Of a stretch of DNA of 64,000 nt, positions 46,459-54,858 are shown piece after piece. Every line of letters starts with the position of its first letter. Positions within the stretch are counted from its first letter, which is position 1. The notes beneath the pieces were generated by a model that did not search any database, was not told the DNA's origin, and saw only the letters and a list, made by a program, of their open reading frames with translations. Both the position numbers and the translations under genes were made by a program. Source of the DNA: an uncultured Bacteroidia bacterium (GTDB lineage: Bacteria; Bacteroidota; Bacteroidia; Bacteroidales; UBA932). The DNA is taken from positions 62,001 to 126,000 of the forward strand of contig CADAIT010000001.1 of assembly GCA_902788095.1 (NCBI GenBank), read 5' to 3'.

Positions 46459-46980
46459 TTATAGAAAAAAAGCGATGCATGAAGTGATTTTACGCAATTC
46501 CTTCAGTGCAGCATTGATGTGATTCTCCACGGTTTTCTTGGAAATCCCCAGCTCTGCAGAGATCTCATCGTTGCTTTTCCCCTGTTTTCTGGACATGAGA
46601 AAGACCTGTTTCCGCTTCTGAGGCATCCGTTCCACCATACGGTCTATCTGATACTGGCGTTCGCGCGCAAAGTATTCTTCATCCAAATCATAGGATTGGG
46701 AGTCGTCGGTATGCTCTTCCAACGGAATCTTGACTTTATAGGTGCGGCCATAATCGATGGCGGCATTCCGGCACATCCGATAGAGATAGGCGCCAAGAGA
46801 ACGGATCTTGCCCAAAGATGAGCGGATGAGCCAGATTTTTACAAACAGATTCTGCGCAAGGTCCTTCGCCTCGTTTTCATCCTGAATAAGCGCAAGGAGA
46901 AATGATACGGCTTTGGGATAATAGTATTCGAACAGTTTCCGGAAGGATTCTTCATCCCCCTGGGAGAGCCGTTCAATCAT
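46459..46980 (-). CDS. ECF RNA polymerase sigma factor (FecI-like)
   Basis: 173 aa from MIERLSQGDEESFRKLFEYY. Region 2 is at about 10-75 (ALIQDENEAKDLAQNLFVKI) and region 4 at about 115-165 (RMPQKRKQVFLMSRKQGKSN, then DEISAELGISKKTVENHINA). An ATG seven codons upstream (47001) lies only 5 nt from the TAACTTTG promoter box, so it would be at or before the transcript start. GAAGGAAAG just before 46980 supports the later start. The factor should direct transcription of the SusCD locus when released from FecR. Confidence 0.93.
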   Translation of the reverse strand: MIERLSQGDEESFRKLFEYYYPKAVSFLLALIQDENEAKDLAQNLFVKIWLIRSSLGKIRSLGAYLYRMCRNAAIDYGRTYKVKIPLEEHTDDSQSYDLDEEYFARERQYQIDRMVERMPQKRKQVFLMSRKQGKSNDEISAELGISKKTVENHINAALKELRKITSCIAFFL

Positions 46981-47005
46981 CTTTCCTTCATCCGTAAGCA
47001 TGTAA

Positions 47006-47039
47006 CAAAGTTAACAATACTTTAATAATAACGAACAAA
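47006..47039 (-). promoter_or_regulatory. Promoter of the ECF sigma gene
   Basis: On the minus strand TTTG (47039-47036), 22 nt, then TAACTTTG (47013-47006). The upstream element overlaps the right arm of the dnaK terminator hairpin. Predicted start is about 46999. Confidence 0.55.
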
Positions 47040-47065
47040 ACGGCCTGGACACCCAAGCCGTTTTG
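47036..47065 (-). terminator. Intrinsic terminator of dnaK
   Basis: The minus strand forms CAAAACGGC, 12-nt loop, GCCGTTTTG, followed by TTCGTTATTATT, about 40 nt after the dnaK stop. Confidence 0.75.
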
Positions 47066-47103
47066 CTGACGAATTGAATTATTTTCGGGATGAGCTGCCT
47101 GAA

Positions 47104-49011
47104 TTACTGCTCGTCCGGGCCTTCGGGCTGGCCGCCGGGCTGAGGGCCGCCGTTGAACGGACCCTGAGGACCGCCGTTGAACGGACCCTGAGGACCGCCC
47201 TGAGGGCCGCCGGCCTGCTGACCGGCCTGGTACATCTTCTCGAAGGCCTTGTTCAGTGCCTCAGAATAGCGGTCGATGTCAGCGATGTTCTGGGCTTTGA
47301 CGGCTTCCTTCAGCAGGTTGCAGTTCTGCTCCACTTCGCTCTTGACGTCGGCGGGCACTTTGTCGCCGTTTTCCTTCAGGAACTTTTCGGCCTGGAAGGT
47401 GAGGGCGTCGGCGTTGTTGATCTTGTCAATGCGCTCCTTTTCGGCCTTGTCGGCGGCTTCGTTGGCCTTGGCTTCGTCCCGCATGCGCTGGATTTCGGCG
47501 TCGGAAAGGCCGCTGGAAGCCTCGATGCGGATGTGCTGCTCCTTGCCGGTCGCCTTATCCACGGCGCTCACGTTCAGGATGCCGTTGGCGTCGATGTCGA
47601 AGGTCACCTCGATCTGAGGCACGCCGCGGGGTGCGGGAGCAATGCCGTCCAGGTGGAAGATGCCGATCTGCTTGTTGTCCTTGGCCATGGGGCGCTCGCC
47701 CTGCAGGACGCGGATTTCGACACCGGGCTGGTTGTCGGCCGCCGTGGAGAAGATCTGGCTCTTCTTGGCGGGGATAGTGGTGTTGGACTCGATCAGTTTG
47801 GTCATGACACCGCCGAGGGTTTCGATACCCAGGCTCAGCGGGGTGACATCCAGCAGAAGCACGTCCTTCACGTCACCGGCCAGCACACCGCCCTGGATGG
47901 AGGCGCCGATGGCGACCACCTCGTCGGGGTTGACGCTCTTGTTGGGCTCTTTGCCGAAGAAGTTCTTCACCAGCTCCTGTACGTAAGGGATACGGGTGCT
48001 GCCGCCGACGAGGAGGACCTCGTCAATGTCGGAGGGATTCAGGTGAGCGTCGGCAAGTGCCTGACGGCAAGGAGCGATGCTGCGCTGGAACAGGGCGTCG
48101 GACAGCTGCTCGAACTTGGCGCGGGTCAGGGTCTTGGCCAGGTGCTTGGGCACGCCGTCCACCGGCATGATGTACGGAAGGTTGATTTCCGTGGAAGTCT
48201 GGCTGGAAAGTTCAATCTTGGCTTTCTCGGCAGCCTCTTTCAGACGCTGCAGGGCCATGGGGTCCTTCTTGAGGTCGATTCCGCCGTTCTCTGCGGCGAA
48301 CTCGGAGGCCAGCCAGTCGATGATGACCTGGTCGAAATCGTCACCGCCCAGGTGGGTGTCGCCGTTGGTGGAAAGCACCTCGAACACGCCGTCGCCCAGC
48401 TGGAGGATGGAGATATCGAAGGTACCGCCGCCCAGGTCATACACGGCCACTTTCATGTCCTTGTCTTTCTTGTCCAGGCCGTATGCCAACGCGGCCGCCG
48501 TGGGCTCGTTGATGATACGCTTGACATCCAGACCGGCAATGCGGCCGGCTTCCTTGGTGGCCTGACGCTGCGAGTCGGAGAAGTAGGCCGGAACGGTGAT
48601 GACCGCTTCCGTCACTTCCTGACGGAGGTATTCCTCGGCCGTCTTCTTCATCTTCTGCAGAATCATGGCGGAGATTTCCTGCGGCGTGTACAGTTTTCCG
48701 TTGATGTCCACGCGCGGCGTATTGTTCTCGCCGCGGACCACTTTGTAAGGGACACGGCTCACCTCGGTGTTCACCTGGTCGAAGGTTTCACCCATGAAAC
48801 GCTTGATGGAGAACACGGTGTTGTTGGGGTTGGTAATGGCCTGACGCTTGGCAGGAGAGCCGACTTTACGCTCGCCGCCGTCGGTGAAAGCCACTACGGA
48901 AGGGGTAGTACGCTGCCCCTCGTTGTTGATGATGACAGTAGGCTGATTGCCTTCCATCACTGCGACGCAGGAATTGGTGGTTCCCAGGTCGATACCGATA
49001 ATTTTACCCAT
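47104..49011 (-). CDS. dnaK: Chaperone protein DnaK (Hsp70)
   Basis: 635 aa. The N-terminal [20 protein letters not shown], the ATPase motifs [16 protein letters not shown] and [15 protein letters not shown], and the substrate-binding domain ([20 protein letters not shown]) are complete. The C-terminal lid is followed by a Gly/Pro/Gln-rich tail with a repeated GPQGPFNG unit. It folds nascent and stressed proteins in the cytoplasm with DnaJ and GrpE, which are not in this window. It appears to be a single-gene unit with a terminator at 47036-47065. The upstream region holds a dispersed hairpin repeat and a possible sigma-54-like element. Confidence 0.97.
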   Translation of the reverse strand: MGKIIGIDLGTTNSCVAVMEGNQPTVIINNEGQRTTPSVVAFTDGGERKVGSPAKRQAITNPNNTVFSIKRFMGETFDQVNTEVSRVPYKVVRGENNTPRVDINGKLYTPQEISAMILQKMKKTAEEYLRQEVTEAVITVPAYFSDSQRQATKEAGRIAGLDVKRIINEPTAAALAYGLDKKDKDMKVAVYDLGGGTFDISILQLGDGVFEVLSTNGDTHLGGDDFDQVIIDWLASEFAAENGGIDLKKDPMALQRLKEAAEKAKIELSSQTSTEINLPYIMPVDGVPKHLAKTLTRAKFEQLSDALFQRSIAPCRQALADAHLNPSDIDEVLLVGGSTRIPYVQELVKNFFGKEPNKSVNPDEVVAIGASIQGGVLAGDVKDVLLLDVTPLSLGIETLGGVMTKLIESNTTIPAKKSQIFSTAADNQPGVEIRVLQGERPMAKDNKQIGIFHLDGIAPAPRGVPQIEVTFDIDANGILNVSAVDKATGKEQHIRIEASSGLSDAEIQRMRDEAKANEAADKAEKERIDKINNADALTFQAEKFLKENGDKVPADVKSEVEQNCNLLKEAVKAQNIADIDRYSEALNKAFEKMYQAGQQAGGPQGGPQGPFNGGPQGPFNGGPQPGGQPEGPDEQ

Positions 49012-49054
49012 AGTCTATTTGTTTTTAATTTTTGTTCTTGTTTCCGCCTCCCGG

Positions 49055-49094
49055 GATTCTTCGCTCCGTCCAGCAGGACATCGCTCAGAATGAC
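49055..49094. repeat. Dispersed hairpin repeat, copy 1 (dnaK leader)
   Basis: GATTCTTCGC at the left and GCTCAGAATGAC at the right flank a small hairpin centre (GTCC-AGCA-GGAC). The same flanks occur at 61163-61196 and 61670-61694 with different centres. Confidence 0.75.
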
Positions 49095-49135
49095 CGGAAA
49101 GGCGCCGCCCCGAAAGGAGCGACGCCATGAAATTA

Positions 49136-49176
49136 TCGAACATCGTGCCAGTGTTTTTCTGCTGACAAAATGGCAG
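49136..49176 (-). promoter_or_regulatory. Possible alternative-sigma promoter and operator upstream of dnaK
   Basis: The minus strand holds TGGCAC (49150-49145) followed by GATGT TCGA, which resembles a sigma-54 -24 element with a poor -12 element. A near-palindrome CTGACAAAATGGCAG (49162-49176) lies just upstream. No TAnnTTTG box was found here. Tentative. Confidence 0.3.
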
Positions 49177-49187
49177 TTTATGGGACA

Positions 49188-50867
49188 TCAGAACCGCCAC
49201 CCGAAGGTGAGCAGGGCATCCCAGATGCGGGAACGGACTTCCAGTTCCGGCGTCAGCACGGAGTCGTCCACCCGTTTGGACAGGTAGTCGTTGTCGTAGG
49301 TGTAATAATTATAGGTAAGGATATAATTGACGGGAAGGAAGCGCACCTGCACCGCGGCATCCAGGAAGAACGCGCCAAAAGTGGCGCCCAGGCCCAGCGA
49401 CACATTGTGTTTGGCCTGCTTGATTCTCTCTGCACTGCTGAGCGGAGTGGTGGTCCAGTCTGCATTGAGCCAATTCCTCTGGGCCGACGTGACGAAGTTG
49501 TAGCCGGCACGGACGGACAGGAAAGGAAGCGGCTTCACCTCAAGCCCGGCACGGATTTGATGCCCTACGGTAAGGACGTTCCTGATCTCGTCGTTTGCGT
49601 CTGCCAGGTAGCTGGGCATGCTGGCATTGCTCCCGCCATATCGGGCACTGCCGTAATCCGTAAGTTCATAGTCTGCGCTCAGAACCGCCACGGTGCCGAA
49701 GGTATATGCCACGCCGGCATTCAGACGCCAGGGCTGACGGAGGCGGTACGTCCATTCATCCTCGGGACTGGTGGAGGGAGTCAGTGTTTTTCCGCTGAGT
49801 CTTACCTCCCCGGAGTAGGCCTGCCGCGAACGAAGGTTGGTCCAGGTGGGCGACTGGACGGCCAGGCCCAGGCGCAATCCGGCGGCGGGACGCCACAACA
49901 CACCGGCCTTCACATATACGCCGCTGCCCCGCAGGGAGTAATTGTGCTTCATCATGAGGCTGGCGAAACGGCCACTGGTGCCGTCCGTATATTCGATATC
50001 GGGGAATTCCTCCGCGTTTTCCGGCGCCTCCTGCCAATACTCGGACAGACTGTAGCTGAGCATGGAAAAGCCCATGTTGAAGCCCAAATACAGGATGTCG
50101 CTGTAGTTGGCCGACATGTTCAGGTACAAATCCTGTTTGTAGCCGCGCGTCTGCTGTCCATATTTCTGATAAAGGGGTGCAGCCAGCCAGCAGGTGTTGG
50201 ATGCGTCGCGGACCTCCGTTATCGCCTGGTATTTGTTGGCGCTTCCCGGAATGCCGTTGAACATGCCGCTGCGATAGGCGACCATGTCCATCCAGGCCGG
50301 CATACGGGACCGGTCGCTGCCGTCGTACCACCAGTCTTCCGTGCCCAAAACGTTTTCCGTATATCCGTCAGCGGAGGATGCCAGGGAAGCGGCAAACGAG
50401 TTGTCGGCATTTACGCCCGAACCTACCGTCTGGCCGGTGAAATTATTGGTGGCATTGGATACCAGGCCGAAGGAAAAACGCTTCCAACCCGTACGGCGAC
50501 CGTTTTCGGCATTGATGATAAAGCCGATATTGGGCAGTTTCACGCGGGCATACGAAGAATGGACGGCGTCGCCCAGGCCGATGGCCGAGGTAGCGTTGTT
50601 CGGCACTACGCCCGTGGCATTGACGCCGGAGATGCTCAGGCCGGGGGTAATGACCACCTGGGAATACCCTGCCACGGACGAACCGGCCGGATTCAGGCCG
50701 ATGGACCCGAGGTCTCCGCCGATGGCCGTGAGAGCGTTTCCCATACCGACACTCCGCGCGGTGCCCAGGTAACTGTTTTCAGAGAAATAGAGGGCATCCT
50801 GCCAATTCTGGGCAGCGGCCGTCACTGCAACGACCGCTCCCAACGCTAAAGTTATGATTCTTTTCAT
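49188..50867 (-). CDS. OmpP1/FadL-like outer-membrane beta-barrel protein
   Basis: 559 aa with signal peptide MKRIITLALGAVVAVTAAAQ. The mature start QDALYFSENSYLGTARSVGM and GNALTAIGGDLGSIGLNPAG match the Bacteroidota branch of the OmpP1/FadL family. These proteins carry hydrophobic compounds or form type IX-linked barrels. Alternating aromatic strands run to a terminal ALLTFGWRF with final Phe. Its ligand is unknown. It lies 14 nt after the Ser/Gly/Arg-rich lipoprotein gene and may be co-transcribed with it. Confidence 0.82.
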   Translation of the reverse strand: MKRIITLALGAVVAVTAAAQNWQDALYFSENSYLGTARSVGMGNALTAIGGDLGSIGLNPAGSSVAGYSQVVITPGLSISGVNATGVVPNNATSAIGLGDAVHSSYARVKLPNIGFIINAENGRRTGWKRFSFGLVSNATNNFTGQTVGSGVNADNSFAASLASSADGYTENVLGTEDWWYDGSDRSRMPAWMDMVAYRSGMFNGIPGSANKYQAITEVRDASNTCWLAAPLYQKYGQQTRGYKQDLYLNMSANYSDILYLGFNMGFSMLSYSLSEYWQEAPENAEEFPDIEYTDGTSGRFASLMMKHNYSLRGSGVYVKAGVLWRPAAGLRLGLAVQSPTWTNLRSRQAYSGEVRLSGKTLTPSTSPEDEWTYRLRQPWRLNAGVAYTFGTVAVLSADYELTDYGSARYGGSNASMPSYLADANDEIRNVLTVGHQIRAGLEVKPLPFLSVRAGYNFVTSAQRNWLNADWTTTPLSSAERIKQAKHNVSLGLGATFGAFFLDAAVQVRFLPVNYILTYNYYTYDNDYLSKRVDDSVLTPELEVRSRIWDALLTFGWRF

Positions 50868-50881
50868 ATTCTCAGTCTGAT

Positions 50882-52117
50882 TTATCGGCGGGAAGAACGG
50901 CTTCCTCCACCGCCGGAATAACCACCGCCGGAGCGGGAACCACCACCGGAATAGCCGCCGCCGGAATAACCGCCACTGGAGCGGGAACTGCCGGAGTAGC
51001 TGCCACCGCCGGAACGGGAGCTGCTGCCGGAACTGGAACGGCTGCCGGAGGAGCGATAAGTGGAACTGCCGGAAGAACGGTAACTGCCACTGGAGCGGGA
51101 ACTGCCGGACGAACGGTAGTTGGAACTTCCGGAAGAGCGATAGTTGCCGGAACGGGAGCTGCTGCCGGAAGAACGGTAACTGCTGGAGCGGGAACCACTG
51201 CCGGAAGAACGGCTGACGCCGCCGGAACGGGAGCTGCTGCCGGACGAACGGCTGACGCTGCCGGAACGGGAACTGCCGTCGGACGAACGGCCGACGCTGG
51301 CTGCAGAACGGCTTCCGCTACGGGACGTAACGGCGCTGCCGGCGCGGGACACCGAGGTGGCGCGGGAACTGCGGCTGCCCGTAAGCGTACGGCTGCCGGC
51401 GGTGCTGCCCGAAGAGAGGACGCGGCCTGTCCGGACCGTACGGGAACTGGCGCCTGCATGGGAAGAACTGCGAGGAGTCCCCACCCTGCCGGAAGTTATG
51501 CTGCGGCCTTCTGAACGGTAGGCACCTCCGCGGGCACCGTACGAGCCGGCATAAGGAGCGTTGTAATGACCGCGCCTGTACCAGACACCTCCCGCAGGGC
51601 CGTAATAGAAGCCCGGACCATAGCTGTACCACCGGTTCCAGTGCCAGTGGAAATGAGGGCCATGCCAGTAGAACGGACGATACCAGGGGTCCCAGTAGGT
51701 CCAGGAACCGTAATACCACGGAGACCTGAAATGCCAGGGGCGGTACCAATAATCCCAGGGATCCCAAAACCAGGGACGATACCAGGAATAGCCGTAATAC
51801 CAAGGGTCGTTGAGCCACACCGGGTCAACAACCACAAGGGTGGTCGTTTCCGTATTCAGCCGTAGCGGTTTGGTGGCAGGCACCACGAGGGTGTCGCCGT
51901 TACTGTTCACGATATAGGCTTGCGACTGCTTGCTTTCTGCAAGGAGATTATCCAGTTCCGACTCCGTTGCCGCCGTAATGGTTACGGGCGTGGCGGGAGC
52001 GACAGAAGGACGGGAGTACACCCCGTCGTCGTACACTTGGGTTTGGAGCTGGCTCGTGGAAGAGCAGCCCAGAGCGGCAAATACCGCGACGGCACAGGCC
52101 AAAAAACTCTTTTTCAT
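50882..52117 (-). CDS. Low-complexity lipoprotein: Trp/Tyr/Pro-rich middle and Ser/Gly/Arg-rich tail
   Basis: 411 aa. The signal MKKSFLACAVAVFAALGC has a lipobox at Cys18. Residues about 45-85 are ordinary (LDNLLAESKQSQAYIVNSNG). Residues about 98-185 are very rich in Trp, Tyr, Pro and His (NDPWYYGYSWYRPWFWDPWD). From about 210 to 411 the tail is made of Ser-Ser-Gly/Arg-Ser-Gly repeats (SSYRSSGSSSRSGNYRSSGS) ending GGSRSSRR. A strong ribosome-binding site AAGGAGG precedes the ATG. No domain is recognised. Such composition suggests a disordered, surface-exposed or envelope-associated protein. The DNA at 50890-51480 is strongly repetitive and open in several frames. Confidence 0.82.
   Translation of the reverse strand: MKKSFLACAVAVFAALGCSSTSQLQTQVYDDGVYSRPSVAPATPVTITAATESELDNLLAESKQSQAYIVNSNGDTLVVPATKPLRLNTETTTLVVVDPVWLNDPWYYGYSWYRPWFWDPWDYWYRPWHFRSPWYYGSWTYWDPWYRPFYWHGPHFHWHWNRWYSYGPGFYYGPAGGVWYRRGHYNAPYAGSYGARGGAYRSEGRSITSGRVGTPRSSSHAGASSRTVRTGRVLSSGSTAGSRTLTGSRSSRATSVSRAGSAVTSRSGSRSAASVGRSSDGSSRSGSVSRSSGSSSRSGGVSRSSGSGSRSSSYRSSGSSSRSGNYRSSGSSNYRSSGSSRSSGSYRSSGSSTYRSSGSRSSSGSSSRSGGGSYSGSSRSSGGYSGGGYSGGGSRSGGGYSGGGGSRSSRR
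50890..51480. repeat. Degenerate short repeats coding for the Ser/Gly/Arg tail
   Basis: Units around GCCGGAACGGGAGCTGCT, GCCGGAAGAACGG and similar 9-18-nt variants recur many times. They encode the SSGS/SRSG tail and could expand or contract by slippage. Confidence 0.75.
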
Positions 52118-52150
52118 CGTCAGTACCTCCTTTTATCCAATAAAAATAAG

Positions 52151-52158
52151 TATCTTTG
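52151..52158 (+). promoter_or_regulatory. Promoter box of the proS operon
   Basis: TATCTTTG matches TAnnTTTG. A start near 52165 would give a leader of about 100 nt before proS. No clear TTG element was seen upstream. Confidence 0.5.
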
Positions 52159-52263
52159 TGCCCTAAAAAGGCATTTGGGCGTGTACATGCAATTTTTATA
52201 CCTGCACAATCCCTTTGGTCCTGCAATATTACGCATAAAAACAAAAATAAACAAGCAAACAAT

Positions 52264-53742
52264 ATGGCAAAAGAGGTAACCAAACGGTCCGAGAACTACT
52301 CTCAGTGGTACAATGACCTGGTAGTCAAGGCAGATTTAGCCGAGCAGTCGGCCGTACGGGGCTGCATGGTCATCAAACCCTACGGCTATGCCATCTGGGA
52401 AAAAATGCAGCATATCCTGGACGGCATGTTCAAGGAAACCGGACACAAAAACGCATATTTTCCCCTTTTCATTCCCAAGAGCTTCTTCAGCCGGGAGGCG
52501 GAACACGTGGCCGGATTCGCCAAAGAGTGCGCCGTAGTCACCCATCACCGGCTCATGAACGACCCCGATGGAAACGGCATCGTCGTGGACCCGGAGGCCA
52601 AACTGGAGGAAGAACTCATCGTACGCCCCACCTCGGAAACCATTATCTGGAACACCTATAAAAACTGGGTGCACAGCTGGAGGGACCTCCCTATCCTCTG
52701 CAACCAATGGTGCAACGTGGTACGCTGGGAAATGCGTACGCGCCTGTTCCTGAGAACGGCCGAATTCCTGTGGCAGGAAGGCCACACCGCCCATGCCACC
52801 GCAGAGGAGGCCGAGGCCGAGAAAACCCGGATGGTAAACGTTTACGCAAAATTCGCCCGGGAGACCATGGCCCTGCCCGTGGTGGTGGGCCACAAGAGTC
52901 CCGGCGAACGCTTCGCCGGCGCCCTGGACACCATGACCATCGAGGCCCTGATGCAGGACGGAAAAGCCCTGCAGGCCGGCACCTCCCATTTCCTGGGCCA
53001 GAATTTCGCCAAGAGCTTCGACGTCACCTTCACCAATAAAGAAGGCAAGCAGGACTATGTCTGGGCCACATCCTGGGGCGTCAGCACCCGCCTGATGGGC
53101 GCCCTCATCATGGCCCACGGAGACGACAACGGTCTTGTTCTTCCCCCCGCCCTGGCACCCATCCAGGTGGTGATGGTCCCCATTTACAAGAGCGAGGAAG
53201 AGCACAATGCCGTACTGGACAAGATGTACGAAGTGAAAAAGGCGCTGGAGGCCAAGGGACACAGCGTGGAAATCGACGACCGCGACACCTTGCGCCCCGG
53301 CTTCAAGTTCGCCGAATGGGAACTCAAGGGCGTTCCGGTCCGCCTTGCCATGGGCCCGCGCGACCTTCAGAACGGCACCGTGGAGGTGGCCCGCCGCGAC
53401 ACCCTGGAAAAAATCTCCGAGCCGCTGGAAGGTCTCGAGGAACGCATCATCGGCCTGCTGGACGACATCCAGAAAAACATTTACAACAAGGCCCTGGCCT
53501 ACCGCGACGCTTCCATCCGCAAAGTGGACACCTGGGAAGAATTCAAGGAGGAGATTGAAAAGGGCGGCTTCCTGCTCTGCCATTGGGACGGCACCGCGGA
53601 AACCGAAGCCAAAATCCAGGAAGAAACCAAGGCGACCATCCGCTGCATCCCCGTGGACAGCGCCGTGTGCATGGAGGAAGGAAAATGCGTTTACACCGGC
53701 AAACCCTCTCACCAGAGAGTGCTTTTTGCCCGTTCCTATTAA
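52264..53742 (+). CDS. proS: Prolyl-tRNA synthetase (archaeal/eukaryotic type)
   Basis: 492 aa from [20 protein letters not shown]. The open frame begins earlier (52156) but the upstream residues do not fit the family and include promoter DNA. Class II motifs are visible: motif 2 [38 protein letters not shown], and the [19 protein letters not shown] segment before the anticodon-binding domain. The length and lack of an editing insertion fit the archaeal/eukaryotic-type ProRS found in Bacteroidota. It charges tRNA-Pro. It leads an operon with the DUF3078 gene and tilS. Confidence 0.94.
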   Translation: MAKEVTKRSENYSQWYNDLVVKADLAEQSAVRGCMVIKPYGYAIWEKMQHILDGMFKETGHKNAYFPLFIPKSFFSREAEHVAGFAKECAVVTHHRLMNDPDGNGIVVDPEAKLEEELIVRPTSETIIWNTYKNWVHSWRDLPILCNQWCNVVRWEMRTRLFLRTAEFLWQEGHTAHATAEEAEAEKTRMVNVYAKFARETMALPVVVGHKSPGERFAGALDTMTIEALMQDGKALQAGTSHFLGQNFAKSFDVTFTNKEGKQDYVWATSWGVSTRLMGALIMAHGDDNGLVLPPALAPIQVVMVPIYKSEEEHNAVLDKMYEVKKALEAKGHSVEIDDRDTLRPGFKFAEWELKGVPVRLAMGPRDLQNGTVEVARRDTLEKISEPLEGLEERIIGLLDDIQKNIYNKALAYRDASIRKVDTWEEFKEEIEKGGFLLCHWDGTAETEAKIQEETKATIRCIPVDSAVCMEEGKCVYTGKPSHQRVLFARSY

Positions 53743-53751
53743 TATTACCTT

Positions 53752-54858
53752 ATGAAGAAGATTTTTGTATCCCTTGCCCTGGCGGCCGTCACCGTACTGG
53801 CCGCCCGGGCACAGAACACCCAGGAGGCCGCCGCAGAGGCCGCCGCCGCCCTGAGCGCCGCAGACGAAGTGCCGGCAAAAGTTGAAAAACCCAAATACTG
53901 GACCAACACCATCCTCACCAACATCAACCTGGGCCAGACCTTCCTGAGCCAGTGGGCCGCGGGTGGTTACAACAACGTTTCCCTGGCCGCCAACGTGGAC
54001 GCCAGCTCCGCTTACGCCAAAGACAAACTCACCGGCCTCAACCGCATCCAGCTGGACTACGGTTTCCTCTGGAGCGCAGACAAACCCATCCTGCAAACCA
54101 ACAAGGACCGTATGTACCTCGAGTCCAAATGGGGATACGAAACGCCGGTCCGCAACCTGGCCTACTCCGCCAGCTTCGACTTCCTGAACCAGTTCGGTCG
54201 CAACTACGACTATAAGACGCCCGCTACCGAAAAAGACGCCGACGGCAATGTCATCGAGCCCACCTCGAAAGATTGGCTGAACGCGCGCCAACTTAAATCC
54301 GGCTTCCTGGCTCCCGCGTACATGAATCTGGGTATCGGTATCCTGTGGACCCCCGCGCCGTGGTTCTCCCTCAACTTCGCCCCCCTCACCGGCAGCGCCG
54401 TATTCGTGACCATTCCCCAGCTGCGCTACACCTATGGTATGGATTTGAACAATGCCGATGATTATGCGGCCGATGCCGCCGCGGCCGGAACAGACGTCCG
54501 GAAATTCGCGCAGGACAACGGCTACTACGATTCTTTCCGCGCCGTCCGTATGGAATTCGGTGCCCAGATCAAGGCCGACGCCTCCTGGGTGATTAACGAC
54601 AATTTCTCCTATACTACCCAGCTCACGCTCTTTTACAACTATCTGAAACCCGCTGTGGAACCGCGTATTACCTGGGACAACAAAGTATATTGGAAACTGG
54701 CCAAATTCTTTGCCCTCACCCTCTCCACGAATCTCATCTACGATCCGCTGGTGATGGTCCGCAAGACAAACGGAAGCACAACGCCTAACGCCAAGGGTGT
54801 CCAATTCAAGGAATTCCTGGAATTCGGCTTCACCTACAGCTTCTCGCGTCAGCGATAA
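53752..54858 (+). CDS. DUF3078 family outer-membrane-associated protein
   Basis: 368 aa with signal peptide MKKIFVSLALAAVTVLAARAQ. The conserved core YWTNTILTNINLGQTFLSQW, AAGGYNNVSLAANVDA and NRIQLDYGFLWSADKPILQT match DUF3078, a Bacteroidota family predicted to form a membrane beta-barrel. The protein ends EFLEFGFTYSFSRQR. The function is unknown. The stop overlaps the tilS start by one base (TAATG), and it follows proS by 9 nt. Confidence 0.85.
   Translation: MKKIFVSLALAAVTVLAARAQNTQEAAAEAAAALSAADEVPAKVEKPKYWTNTILTNINLGQTFLSQWAAGGYNNVSLAANVDASSAYAKDKLTGLNRIQLDYGFLWSADKPILQTNKDRMYLESKWGYETPVRNLAYSASFDFLNQFGRNYDYKTPATEKDADGNVIEPTSKDWLNARQLKSGFLAPAYMNLGIGILWTPAPWFSLNFAPLTGSAVFVTIPQLRYTYGMDLNNADDYAADAAAAGTDVRKFAQDNGYYDSFRAVRMEFGAQIKADASWVINDNFSYTTQLTLFYNYLKPAVEPRITWDNKVYWKLAKFFALTLSTNLIYDPLVMVRKTNGSTTPNAKGVQFKEFLEFGFTYSFSRQR

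Noticed and set aside
52156-52263. Upstream extension of proS
   Set aside because: The extra 36 residues overlap the promoter box and do not fit the family start.
52336-54804. Long open frame (822 codons) on the minus strand
   Set aside because: It is antisense to proS and the DUF3078 gene, both of which are clearly conserved; the Gly/Val-rich translation is a shadow.
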